DNA from: Azophilus sp965221755
GTDB lineage: Bacteria; Pseudomonadota; Gammaproteobacteria; Pseudomonadales; Azotimanducaceae
Reading direction: 5' to 3'
DNA length: 64,000 bases
NCBI GenBank assembly: GCA_965221755.1
Contig: OZ244921.1
Span: forward strand, 2,728,001 to 2,792,000
Shown: positions 9,089 through 17,554 of the stretch, in pieces
Numbering within the stretch: the stretch's first letter is position 1
Layout of the letters: every line of letters starts with the position of its first letter
Position numbers and translations under genes: made by a program
Notes under the pieces: model-generated
Database searches by the model: none
The model's input: the letters and a program-made list of their open reading frames with translations, nothing else
What the model was told of the DNA's origin: nothing

Positions 9089-9595
9089 ATGAAAACCAGC
9101 AGGCGCGACCTGACGGTCGCGGATGGAGTTTCGCTTACCGCGAAACTCCGCGCTCGTCGCTTAGATCAGATTCCGGTATGTTTCATCAACTCGTGCCTGC
9201 TCGCCGCGGCGCTTGGCGTCCCTGCCCAAGCCGCGTCCGAGACCTTGACCATCGTGATCGAAGACATCCGCGACGCCAGCGGCACCGTGCAGGTGCAGGT
9301 GCTGGCCGGACAGGCGCAGTTTGAAGGAGGTGGCGCGGCGGCGCAGTTCATTGAGGTGGCCGTGGAAGGTTCGCTGACCCTCGCGGCAGATGGCCTTGCG
9401 CCCGGAGAGTACGCCATCCGGGTCATGCACGACCTGAACGGCAATGATGAGCTTGACGCCAATTTCGTCGGCCTGCCCACCGAACCCTACGGTTTCTCCA
9501 ACAACGCCAAGGGCCGGTTTGGCCCGGCCCAGTGGAAAGACGCGCGCTTTGAGCTTGACGGCGACGTCGCCCAAGTGATCCGTCTGGTCCACTAG
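9089..9595 (+). CDS. DUF2141-like secreted protein with a repeat in its signal-peptide region
   Basis: About 168 residues. ATG 9089 follows GGGAG. The mature part (TLTIVIEDIRDASGTVQVQV, then GEYAIRVMHDLNGNDELD, then GLPTEPYGFSNNAKG) matches the DUF2141 family of small beta-rich exported proteins. The N-terminus is odd: after MKTSR come about 28 codons that are a translated copy of the family A repeat (RDLTVADGVSLTAKL), before the hydrophobic stretch INSCLLAAALGVPAQA. The repeat thus entered the signal-peptide coding region and kept the frame open. It may impair or lengthen the signal. The carotenoid oxygenase gene follows after 40 bases, so the two may be co-transcribed. Confidence 0.75.
   Translation: MKTSRRDLTVADGVSLTAKLRARRLDQIPVCFINSCLLAAALGVPAQAASETLTIVIEDIRDASGTVQVQVLAGQAQFEGGGAAAQFIEVAVEGSLTLAADGLAPGEYAIRVMHDLNGNDELDANFVGLPTEPYGFSNNAKGRFGPAQWKDARFELDGDVAQVIRLVH
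9103..9196 (+). repeat. Dispersed palindromic repeat, family A copy 3 (inside a coding region)
   Basis: GCGACCTGACGGTCGC hairpin, then GGAGTTTCGCTTACCGCGAAACTCC hairpin (arms GGAGTTTCGC/GCGAAACTCC), then the GATTCCGGTATGTTTC tail. It is read in frame as part of the DUF2141-like protein; the same peptide would be produced from copy 4 at 25595. Confidence 0.85.
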
Positions 9596-9635
9596 CTAGA
9601 TGGGAGCGGAGCGCCAATCGCGCAAAGGCGGGAAC

Positions 9636-11171
9636 ATGAAAAGGCGGGAATTTACGAAGCTGCTGGCGTTGCTGGCCTGCCCTTGGCCGGCCCGCGCCCT
9701 TGCCCCAAGCGAGGATGCGGACTTCTCGGAGCGCTTTGCGAAGGCCCTGCGCAAGCGGCCTTGGCTGGCGGCTTGGGGCAATGTCGAACGTGAACGCCGC
9801 CAAGGCGATGCGGCCGTTTCCGGCCGCTGGCCGGAGGAGCTGCGCGGCACCCTGTACCGCACCGGCCCGGCCCAGCACGAGGTCCACGGCTACCGCAACC
9901 ACCACTGGTTCGACGGCGACGGCATGGTGCAGGCTTGGCGGATCGACGGCAATGGCGTGCATCATCAGGCGCGGCTGGTGGAAACCGCCAAGGTGCGAGC
10001 GGAACGCGCCGCGGGCCGGGCCTTGTACCCCGGCCTGATGGCAGCGCCGCCCTGCGCTTCCGGGCTGACCCGCCCCGATGACGTGAACTTGGCGAACACC
10101 AGCGTTCTGCACCATCACGGTCGCCTGCTGGCGCTCTGGGAGGCCGGCAGTCCCTATGCGATCGACCCGGACGACTTGACCACGGTTGGCCCCTACTCGT
10201 TTGCCGAGGCCAGCGGCGGCTCGAACCTGCGCGGCGCGCCGTTTTCCGCCCATCCGCGAGTGGACGTGGACGGCAGCGTCTGGAACTTCGGCTACGCCTC
10301 GGCGGCGGGCCTGCTGGTGCTCTGGCACATCGGCGCCGACGGCGGGCTGCTCAGTGCCGGGCGCGTGGCGCTGAACCCGATGACCATGCCGCACGACTTC
10401 GTCGTGACCGAGCGGCACCTGGTGCTGCTGCTGCCGCCCTTTCATTACCGGCCCGAGGCGGAGGCTGAAGGGTTCCTGAACCGGCACGAATGGCGCCCGG
10501 AGGATCCGTGCCGCGCGCTGGTGGTGGACAAGAACGACTTCTCCAGCCACTACTTCCTGGAATTGCCCGCGCAATGGGTCTTTCATTTCGGCAACGCCTG
10601 GGAGGACGGTGCCGGGGTCATCCGCTTCGATGCCGCCCGGGCGCCGGATCCGGGCGTCATGACGAGCACGTTCACGGCAATCATGCGCGGCGAGCCGATT
10701 TTCCGGGACAGCAGCCTTGCACGGCACCACAGCTATCGAATCGACACTCGGTCCCGGACGATTGCCGAGGCGGCCATGCTTGAGCCGGGGCTGCATTCCG
10801 AGTTTCCCGGCGTTGATCCGCGGGTGGGCTGCCGCCGTTACCGCAAGCTCGTGTTCCTGTCCCAGCGGGAGGGGACGCCGGCGGCGCACGGCACGTTGAA
10901 CGAGGTCAGCCTGCTCGACATGGAAACCGGCCGCCGCGACTTTTTCCGCTATCCGGATGGGCGGATTCCCGAGGAGCACCTGTACGTGCCTCGGCCGGGC
11001 AGCGCCCCTGAAACCGGCGGCTGGATTCTCGGCGCCGCTTTCGACTGGCGGCGTCGGGCGCACGTGCTCAATCTGTTCGACGCCGAAGGGGTTGCCGATG
11101 GCCCGGTGGCCGCGGCGGAGCTGCCCTACGCCATTCCGCTGGGGCTGCATGGCCAGTTCGTGGCGGGGTGA
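9636..11171 (+). CDS. Carotenoid oxygenase family protein
   Basis: About 511 residues, usual length for the family, which uses non-haem iron to split carotenoids, apocarotenoids or stilbene-like phenols. ATG 9636 gives an N-terminus KRREFTKLLALLACPWPARA that resembles a Tat signal, so the protein may be exported. The iron-binding histidine blocks are visible: FSAHPRVD, MPHDFVVTE, VFHFGNAW and the final GLHGQFV. The substrate cannot be inferred; no carotenoid synthesis genes are in the window. The stop overlaps the GTG start of the histidine kinase, which points to coupled translation with the two-component pair downstream. Confidence 0.9.
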   Translation: MKRREFTKLLALLACPWPARALAPSEDADFSERFAKALRKRPWLAAWGNVERERRQGDAAVSGRWPEELRGTLYRTGPAQHEVHGYRNHHWFDGDGMVQAWRIDGNGVHHQARLVETAKVRAERAAGRALYPGLMAAPPCASGLTRPDDVNLANTSVLHHHGRLLALWEAGSPYAIDPDDLTTVGPYSFAEASGGSNLRGAPFSAHPRVDVDGSVWNFGYASAAGLLVLWHIGADGGLLSAGRVALNPMTMPHDFVVTERHLVLLLPPFHYRPEAEAEGFLNRHEWRPEDPCRALVVDKNDFSSHYFLELPAQWVFHFGNAWEDGAGVIRFDAARAPDPGVMTSTFTAIMRGEPIFRDSSLARHHSYRIDTRSRTIAEAAMLEPGLHSEFPGVDPRVGCRRYRKLVFLSQREGTPAAHGTLNEVSLLDMETGRRDFFRYPDGRIPEEHLYVPRPGSAPETGGWILGAAFDWRRRAHVLNLFDAEGVADGPVAAAELPYAIPLGLHGQFVAG

Positions 11172-12181
11172 TCCGCTTGCGCCTGACGTCATTCGCCCTC
11201 GTCGGCCTGTTCTCGCTGGCCATCGCTGTCCTGGTCTGGTGGCTGACCGAGGACTTCGGCAGCTTTCCGCAGATTTTGCTCGTGTCGCTGTGCATCGGCT
11301 GGTCGGTGAATCTTGCCTTTGCGCTGGCGCACGAACCGCTGAGCCGGTGGCTCGGCCCTTGGCTGGCGCCGGCACCCGTGGTGGCCATCGGCCTTGCCTT
11401 CGGCCTGCTGCTGGCCGGCGCGCTCGTCGTGGGCCGGCCGCTGCACTTCTTCTCGCAGGATTTCGGCACCCCGGCGCTGGGGTTGTTCTTCGGGATCACC
11501 GGTTTCCTGATCTTCGGCGCCCGCGAGCGCCTGCGCGAAACGCGCAACTTGCTGGCCGCCGCCGAATTGAAGCAGTCGCAGCAGGAAAAGCTGCTGGCCG
11601 AAACCGAACTCCGGTTGATGCAGGCGCAGATTGAACCGCACTTCCTGTTCAACACCCTGTCCAACGTCACGCAACTGATTCGCTCGAATCCGGATCTGGC
11701 CGAGAGCACATTGGCGAACCTCACCACCTTGCTGCGCGGCTCGTTGGCCCGCACCCGGTCCAGCGACAGCACGCTCGGTCAGGAAGCCGATTTCGCCGAA
11801 GCCTACCTGGCGATCCAGGCCACCCGCATGCAGGGCCGATTGCGTTACGAGCTCGACGTGCCGGAGGCGCTGCGCGAGATTCCGCTGCCGCCGCTGCTGA
11901 TTCAGCCACTGCTTGAGAACGCCGTGATCCATGGCGTTGAAGCGCAGCCGGAAGGCGGCGAAATCCTGTTCACCGCCCGGCAAATGGACGGTGAGCTGAT
12001 GCTCGACGTCAGCGACACCGGCGCCGGCGTCAGCGAGGGCGAGAACTTGAGCGGCACGGGATTGCGCAATGTGCGCGACCGGCTGCGCCTGCGCTACGGA
12101 CCGGCTGCGTCGCTGTCGTTGGCCTCGGCCTTTCCGGATGGGTTCCATGCCTCGATCGGCATTCCGCTCGCCGAGCCGTGA
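11168..12181 (+). CDS. LytS/YehU-type sensor histidine kinase
   Basis: About 337 residues. GTG 11168 overlaps the TGA of the carotenoid oxygenase. Four hydrophobic segments fill the first 130 residues with hardly any extracytoplasmic domain. A helical linker leads to the His_kinase block QIEPHFLFNTLSNV (phospho-acceptor His) and the ATPase block LLENAVIHGVE, then DTGAGV and GTGLRNVRDRL. It autophosphorylates and passes phosphate to the regulator encoded next. The signal is unknown; the membrane-only sensor suggests detection within the membrane. Confidence 0.9.
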   Translation: MIRLRLTSFALVGLFSLAIAVLVWWLTEDFGSFPQILLVSLCIGWSVNLAFALAHEPLSRWLGPWLAPAPVVAIGLAFGLLLAGALVVGRPLHFFSQDFGTPALGLFFGITGFLIFGARERLRETRNLLAAAELKQSQQEKLLAETELRLMQAQIEPHFLFNTLSNVTQLIRSNPDLAESTLANLTTLLRGSLARTRSSDSTLGQEADFAEAYLAIQATRMQGRLRYELDVPEALREIPLPPLLIQPLLENAVIHGVEAQPEGGEILFTARQMDGELMLDVSDTGAGVSEGENLSGTGLRNVRDRLRLRYGPAASLSLASAFPDGFHASIGIPLAEP

Positions 12182-12918
12182 CCCGCGCCCTGATCCTCGA
12201 GGACGAACCGCTGCTGGCCACCCAGTTGCGCGGCAAGCTGGCGCTGCTGTGGCCCGAATTGGAGATCGTCGGCATGCCCGTTGAAGGCCGGGAGGCGCTT
12301 CGTTTGGCCCGGGACGCGCAGCCGGACGTCGCTTTTCTCGACATTCGGCTGCCGGGCATGTCCGGGCTGGAGGTGGCCGCCGCCCTGCCCGGCCACACCA
12401 AGGTGGTGTTCGTCACCGCCCACGATGAGTTCGCCGTGGAGGCCTTCCGTGCCGCCGCGGTGGACTACCTGCTCAAGCCGGTCAGCAACAAGCGCTTGGC
12501 GGCCACCATCAAGCGATTGCGCCGCGACGAGACCCAGAACCGAGCGGAACTGCTGGCGCTGCTGCAGCGGATTGGCGCGGGCGCCGCGCCCACCCACCTG
12601 CATTGGATTCGCGCCGGCATCGGCGAGGCCACGGCGCTTGTGTCCGTGGACGAAGTGATCTACTTCCGCGCCGACGCCAAGTACACCAGCGTCATGACCC
12701 GCGAGCGCGAATACCTTGTGCGGCGCGCCATCAGCCAGTTGGAACCGCAACTCGACCCGGATCAATTCTGGCGCATCCATCGCAGCCTCATCGTGCGCGT
12801 CGATCAGATCGCCTCCGCCAGGCGCGACCTGCGCGGCCGCTACGTGCTCACCCTGCGGGACCGCCCCGAAAAACTGCGCTCCAGCCGCGCCTACGGCCAC
12901 CTGTTCAAGCCAAGCTAA
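12178..12918 (+). CDS. LytTR-family response regulator
   Basis: About 246 residues; GTG 12178 overlaps the kinase stop. N-terminal receiver domain with the acidic pair EDE near residue 8, phospho-acceptor Asp in VAFLDIRLPGMSG and the late Lys in YLLKPVS. The C-terminal 100 residues are a LytTR DNA-binding domain (IRAGIGEATALVSVDEVIYF, then FWRIHRSLIVRVDQI). It is the cognate partner of the LytS-type kinase. Its targets are unknown; the operon with the carotenoid oxygenase suggests a link to that pathway. The stop overlaps the convergent holA stop. Confidence 0.92.
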   Translation: MTRALILEDEPLLATQLRGKLALLWPELEIVGMPVEGREALRLARDAQPDVAFLDIRLPGMSGLEVAAALPGHTKVVFVTAHDEFAVEAFRAAAVDYLLKPVSNKRLAATIKRLRRDETQNRAELLALLQRIGAGAAPTHLHWIRAGIGEATALVSVDEVIYFRADAKYTSVMTREREYLVRRAISQLEPQLDPDQFWRIHRSLIVRVDQIASARRDLRGRYVLTLRDRPEKLRSSRAYGHLFKPS

Positions 12919-13928
12919 AGATCGCTGCGCCGCAGCAGCCCCCACTCATTCTCCAAGGGCGTGACGGGCATCTTCGTCCTCGTTCGGCAGTGGCGCAGCA
13001 GCAGGCGCTCCAGGGACAGCCAAGGGTCGCCGAGCACAGTGCCCTTGACCTGCTGGTCGATGACGGCGAGTTCCGCCAGCACGGATTCGACGCCGCCGGC
13101 CCGGCGCTTGAAGTCAGCCGCCGCGCCGCGCCGGTGGGCGGGCATCCAAGCGCCGGATTCAAGGCGGCGCAGTTGGCTGGCGAAGGCGCCGAGCAGGGCC
13201 ATGATGGCGACGCCCTCCTCGCGCAAGGTGCGCTGCATCCGCCGCACCCGCTTGGCGTCGCCGGCCAAGGCGGCGTCGATCAATTCGTAGGCGTCGTAGT
13301 GGGCGGTGTCCTCCACGGCGGCGGCGATGCTGCGGGCGTCAATGGGCTGGCGCAGGTCGAGCAGCTTGAGCTTCTCAATTTCCTGCACCGCCGCCAGCAG
13401 GTTGCCCTCCACCCGCTCGGCAAGATGGGCGAAGGCCTCGCGGCTGAGTTCAAGCCCCGCGTCGCGGAGGCGCGCCGCCAGCCAACCGGGCAGTTCGCGG
13501 ATGCCGACGGGCCAGACCAGGACGATGACGCCGGCCTTGTCCAGGGCCTTGAACCAGGCGCTCGACCGCTGCCGTCCTTCGAGGCGCCCGGTGCGGATCA
13601 GCAGCAGCACGTCCTCGTGTTGGGCGCCAGCGTACTCACGCAGGATGTCGGATGCCTTGCGGTCGATCTTGTTGGCGGGCGGGCGCAGGTCGATCACCTT
13701 GCGCTCCGCGAACAGCGATTGGCTGGCGGCTTCGGCGACGAGCTCGCTCCAGTTGAAGCCGCTCTCGAAGTGCATGATCCGGCGTTCGGAATAGCCTTGG
13801 CGGCGGGCAGCGGCGAGGATGGCGTCGCAAGCCTCCTCGACCAGCAGGGTTTCATCGCCCGACACGAGGTATAGCGGCGAAAGCCCTTTCTCCAGTCGCG
13901 CCCTTAAGGCTTCAGGCTTGATTTGCAT
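12915..13928 (-). CDS. holA: DNA polymerase III subunit delta
   Basis: About 337 residues, normal for HolA, the clamp-loader subunit that opens the beta clamp. N-terminus MQIKPEALRARLEKGLSPLYLVSGDE and the later RVEGNLLAAVQEIEKLKLL and DAYELIDAALAG blocks are typical. It sits downstream of leuS and lptE on the same strand, the conserved gammaproteobacterial order, but here a 145-bp tandem repeat separates lptE from holA. Confidence 0.95.
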   Translation of the reverse strand: MQIKPEALRARLEKGLSPLYLVSGDETLLVEEACDAILAAARRQGYSERRIMHFESGFNWSELVAEAASQSLFAERKVIDLRPPANKIDRKASDILREYAGAQHEDVLLLIRTGRLEGRQRSSAWFKALDKAGVIVLVWPVGIRELPGWLAARLRDAGLELSREAFAHLAERVEGNLLAAVQEIEKLKLLDLRQPIDARSIAAAVEDTAHYDAYELIDAALAGDAKRVRRMQRTLREEGVAIMALLGAFASQLRRLESGAWMPAHRRGAAADFKRRAGGVESVLAELAVIDQQVKGTVLGDPWLSLERLLLRHCRTRTKMPVTPLENEWGLLRRSDL

Positions 13929-13930
13929 CA

Positions 13931-14330
13931 GCGTCCCGCCTTCGACTGGACCGCTGGCATGCGCGCCCCGAACTCACGGCGGCGATCGATCCCCGGCGTT
14001 TTCGGGCGCCGGGTTGCGCAGCAACTCGAACGCTTCGCCGCCGGCGCTGCGCCATTCGTCAGCTCGCGCTCCGAAGCGTCCCGCCTTCGACTGGACCGCT
14101 GGCATGCGCGCCCCGAACTCACGGCGGCGATCGATCCCCGGCGTTTTCGGGCGCCGAGTTGCGCAGCAACTCGAACGCTTCGCCGCCGGCGCTGCGCCAT
14201 TCGTCAGCTCGCGCTCCGAAGCGTCCCGCCTTCGACTGGACCGCTGGCATGCGCGCCCCGAACTCACGGCGGCGATCGATCCCCGGCGTTTTCGGGCGCC
14301 GAGTTGCGCAGCAACTCGAACGCTTCGCCG
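13931..14330. repeat. Tandem repeat, 145-bp unit, about 2.8 copies
   Basis: Units begin at 13931, 14076 and 14221 (GCGTCCCGCCTTCGACTGGA) and are almost identical; the third is cut at about 14330. Each unit contains the palindrome GAGTTGCGCAGCAACTC (GGGTTGCGCAGCAACTC in the first). The same core is found at 58400 inside the TRAP permease gene and, with AA for GA ends, at 42511. The third unit overlaps the 3' end of lptE and supplies that protein's last residues. Confidence 0.92.
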
Positions 14331-14815
14331 TAGGCGAAGCGCAGGCTGCGCAGCATCTGCTGCACTAGGGCGGTCGTCAGCTCCTGTTCAATCAGGGCCT
14401 CCTCCTCGCTGCTGCCGGCGAGGCTGCCGCGGTCGATGTTGAAGACTCTTGAGGCCCTGATCCAGGCCGGATCGATCAAGCTCTCCGCGTCGGCCCGGAT
14501 GCCGAACTGCACCCCCAGGGTGAGTTCAAACTCCGCCGCCCGCGACCCGGCGGTCAATGAGGCCACGCGGCGGCTGCGGCTTTCGTTGACGATCTGGACC
14601 ACCAGGTCGGCATCGTCGGCGCTGGCGCTCGACGCGGCGCCGGCTTGGCGCAAGGCGTCGCGCAGCGGCGCGGCCATGCGGCTTAAGGCGTCGGCCTGGA
14701 CGTGGACGCTGAGCGCCGCATCCGAGAAGTCCCAGGAGCGCAGCTGGAAGCCGCAACCCGCGGCCGCAAGCGTCGTCCCGATGAGCCCCAAGGTCGCCAA
14801 CAGTCGCTTGCCCAC
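14264..14815 (-). CDS. lptE: LPS assembly outer-membrane lipoprotein LptE
   Basis: About 183 residues. GTG 14815 is chosen because it gives a lipoprotein signal ending LAAAGC; the longer frame to 14959 runs through repeat DNA. Small lipoprotein that plugs LptD in the outer membrane. The body (GFQLRSWDFSDAAL, then ADLVVQIVNESRSRRVASL, EQELTTALVQQMLRSL) fits the family and the leuS-lptE-holA position. The last 20 or so residues (EAFELLRNSAPENAGD) come from the 145-bp tandem repeat, so the original C-terminus has been replaced or extended. Confidence 0.85.
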   Translation of the reverse strand: MGKRLLATLGLIGTTLAAAGCGFQLRSWDFSDAALSVHVQADALSRMAAPLRDALRQAGAASSASADDADLVVQIVNESRSRRVASLTAGSRAAEFELTLGVQFGIRADAESLIDPAWIRASRVFNIDRGSLAGSSEEEALIEQELTTALVQQMLRSLRFAYGEAFELLRNSAPENAGDRSPP

Positions 14816-14819
14816 CCTT

Positions 14820-14900
14820 TGAGGGCGGGACGCCCTCGCTGCTGGGGAGCCTCTGATCAAGCCCCGTTCGTTCAGCGCTTGACTGCTTGGGGATCGAAAC
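14820..14900. repeat. Repeat-derived intergenic segment (hairpin plus partial MITE-like end)
   Basis: 14820-14837 is the hairpin AGGGCG/CGCCCT, also present near 20217-20234 inside lnt. 14844-14900 (GGAGCCTCTGATCAAG and the following GTTCGTTCAGCGCTT) matches the left end of the element at 18674 over about 55 bases. The segment lies between lptE and leuS. Confidence 0.75.
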
Positions 14901-14955
14901 GATCGCGTAGAGCGGAGCGCCGGACCCGCAGGCGCGGCATGGGCGGCTGCGACGG

Positions 14956-17439
14956 TCACGCGGCGACCAGGTTGATGAGCTTGTTGGGCACGTAGATCAC
15001 TTTGCGCACCTGCTTGCCGGCCAAGTGGCGGGCCACGTTGCCGTCCAGTTCGGCCGCCTCGCGGACCCTGTCCTCGCTCGCTTCGGGCGAGACCGTCACC
15101 TCACCGCGCAGCTTGCCGTTGACCTGCACGGCGATGTTCAGGGTCGCATCGACCAGCTTGGCCGGGTCGTGGGCGGGCCAACGGGCGCTGGCGAACAGGC
15201 CGCCCTCGAACCCCAGCCGCTCGTAAAGCTCCTCGCAGACATGGGGGGCGAAGGGCGCCGCCATCACCACCAGGGGCGCAAGCTCCGCAACGCGCGGGGT
15301 GCGGCCGCCGGCGCGCACCACGTTCATGTACTCCATCATGGCGGCGATGGCGGTGTTGAACTGCAGCTCGGGCAGTTGCTCGGTGACCTGGCGGATGGTG
15401 CGGTGCAGCGCCCGCTCGACCTGGGGCTGCGGCGGCAGGTCCGCATCGCCGTCGGCTTCGGCGACGCTCTGCCAGAGCCGGTTCAGGAAGCTGAACGGGC
15501 CTTGGATGCCGCTGCCCCGGTAGTCGCCGCCCTGTTCGTAGGCGCCCAGGAACATGAGGTAGAGGCGCAGGGTGTCGGCGCCGTACTGGTTGATGATGGC
15601 GTCCGGCGAGATCACGTTGCCCTTGCTCTTGGACATCTTGCGCCCCTCGCGAATCAGCAGGCCGTGGGCGCGAAACCGCTTGAACGGCTCGCTGAAGCCG
15701 ATGATGCCAAGCTCATGCAGGGCCATGGTGAGGAAGCGGGCGTACATCAGGTGCAGCACGGCGTGCTCGTTGCCGCCGATGTAGGAGTCCACCGGCAGCC
15801 ATTTGGCCGTCAACTGCGGCTCGATGGCGAGGTCGTCGCGGCCGGTGGAGGGATAGCGGAGGAAGTACCAGCCGCTGCACAGGAAGTTGTCGGTGACGTC
15901 GGTGTCGCGATGGGCGTCCCGGCCGCAGGCCGGGCAGGGCGCGTTGAACCAGTTCGTGGCCCGCGCCAAGGGGCTTTGGCCGCTGTCGTCGGGTCGAAAG
16001 TCCTCAAGCTGGGGCAGTTCCACCGGCAACTCGTCCTCCGGCACCGGCACCGCGCCGCAGGCCGTGCAGTGGATGATGGGAATGGGCGGTCCCCAGTAGC
16101 GTTGCCGGGACACGCACCAGTCGCGCAGCCGGTAGTTGGTCCGGGCCCGGGCGCTGCCCTCGGCCTCGAGCCGCTCGACGATGGCCCGCTTGGCGCGCGC
16201 CGCAGTCAAGCCGTCGAAGTCGCCGGAGTTCACGAGGGTGCCCTCGCCTGAATAGGCCTCGGCCAAGGGCGTTTCGGCATCCTCTCCGGGTGCGGCGACC
16301 ACCCGCACGATGGGCAGGCCGAAGGCTTGGGCGAACTCGAAGTCGCGGGCGTCGTGGCCGGGCACCGCCATGATCGCCCCGGTGCCGTAGCCCATGAGCA
16401 CGTAGTCCGCGATCCAGACGGGAATCCGCGCGCCGTTCACCGGATTGATGGCGTGGCCGCCGGTGAACACGCCGCTCTTGCCCTTGTCGGCCTTCTGCCG
16501 TTCCACGAGATCCCGGCGCGCGACCTCGGCCCGGTAGGCGTCCACCGCCGGCTGCGCGTCGGCGGCGGTGACGGCATCCACCAAGGGATGCTCCGGGGCC
16601 AGCACCATGTAGGTGGCTCCGAACAGGGTGTCGGGCCGGGTGGTGAACACGCGGATGCGGGCGCTGCCGCCCTCGTCGGCATCGACGGGGCTTGCCGCGC
16701 CGCCGCTTTCAGCGATCGCGAAGCTGACCTCGGCGCCTTGGCTGCGGCCGATCCAAGCGGCTTGCGCCTTCTTGGTGACGTCCGACCAGTCCATGTCGGC
16801 CAAGTTGTCGAGCAGTTGGCCGGCGTAGTCGGTGATGCGGAGGAACCACTGCGGCAGCCGGCGCTGCTCCACCATTGATTCGCAGCGTTCGCACAAGCCG
16901 CCCAAGACCTGTTCGTTGGCCAGCACCGTCATGCAGGACGGGCACCAGTTGACCGGCGCCTCCCGCCGCTCCACGAGGCCGGCTTCATGGAGCTTGAGAA
17001 ACACCCACTGGGTCCAGCGGTAGTAGCTGACGTCGGTGGTGTTCACGGTGTGGTTCCAGTCGAACATGCCGCCGAAGCGCTGCAGGGTGCGGGTGAAGCT
17101 CTCGATGTTCCTGGGGATCAGGTCCTGCGGGTTGGCGCCCACCTTCAGGGCATGGTTTTCGGAGTGGATGCCGAAGGCGTCAAAGCCGATGGGCTGGAAG
17201 ACGTCCTTGCCGTTGAGCCGCTGGAAGCGGCCGTTCACGTCGGCGCCGGTGTAGGCGTAGAGGTTGCCGATGTGCAGCCCCTCCGCAGACGGGTAGGGGA
17301 ACATCATCAGGTTGTAGTAGGGGTTCTCGGCGCTCGCCAATTGCGCATCGGTCAGGCGGTTGACGCCGTCGCGCTCCCACCGCTTACGCCACTTGCGCTC
17401 CACGGCTTCCGGCGAGTAGCGGTCGTGTTCGTTGGTCAT
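14956..17439 (-). CDS. leuS: Leucyl-tRNA synthetase
   Basis: 827 residues from ATG 17439. Class I synthetase that charges tRNA-Leu. The HIGH-like motif is GLHIGNLYAY near residue 55, the editing domain includes TTRPDTLFG, two zinc-type cysteine sets are present (CPSC/CERC and CTAC/CPAC), and KMSKSKGN lies near residue 602. Length and order are standard. First gene of the leuS-lptE-holA series. Confidence 0.98.
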   Translation of the reverse strand: MTNEHDRYSPEAVERKWRKRWERDGVNRLTDAQLASAENPYYNLMMFPYPSAEGLHIGNLYAYTGADVNGRFQRLNGKDVFQPIGFDAFGIHSENHALKVGANPQDLIPRNIESFTRTLQRFGGMFDWNHTVNTTDVSYYRWTQWVFLKLHEAGLVERREAPVNWCPSCMTVLANEQVLGGLCERCESMVEQRRLPQWFLRITDYAGQLLDNLADMDWSDVTKKAQAAWIGRSQGAEVSFAIAESGGAASPVDADEGGSARIRVFTTRPDTLFGATYMVLAPEHPLVDAVTAADAQPAVDAYRAEVARRDLVERQKADKGKSGVFTGGHAINPVNGARIPVWIADYVLMGYGTGAIMAVPGHDARDFEFAQAFGLPIVRVVAAPGEDAETPLAEAYSGEGTLVNSGDFDGLTAARAKRAIVERLEAEGSARARTNYRLRDWCVSRQRYWGPPIPIIHCTACGAVPVPEDELPVELPQLEDFRPDDSGQSPLARATNWFNAPCPACGRDAHRDTDVTDNFLCSGWYFLRYPSTGRDDLAIEPQLTAKWLPVDSYIGGNEHAVLHLMYARFLTMALHELGIIGFSEPFKRFRAHGLLIREGRKMSKSKGNVISPDAIINQYGADTLRLYLMFLGAYEQGGDYRGSGIQGPFSFLNRLWQSVAEADGDADLPPQPQVERALHRTIRQVTEQLPELQFNTAIAAMMEYMNVVRAGGRTPRVAELAPLVVMAAPFAPHVCEELYERLGFEGGLFASARWPAHDPAKLVDATLNIAVQVNGKLRGEVTVSPEASEDRVREAAELDGNVARHLAGKQVRKVIYVPNKLINLVAA

Positions 17440-17554
17440 GTTTTGGTTTTTCGCTCAATGCGCCCCGTTTGGTCCAAATCCCGCAGAACCCACTTCCGTG
17501 CGTTTGCGGCCACGCTTGCACGGTCAGTCGTCGGGCACGGGTTGTCGAGGGACG

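Noticed and set aside
9423..11375. 650-codon minus-strand frame.
   Set aside because: Lies opposite the carotenoid oxygenase, whose iron-binding histidines are clear.
13931..14330. Possible CRISPR array.
   Set aside because: Units are 145 bp, directly abutting and almost identical, with no variable spacers.
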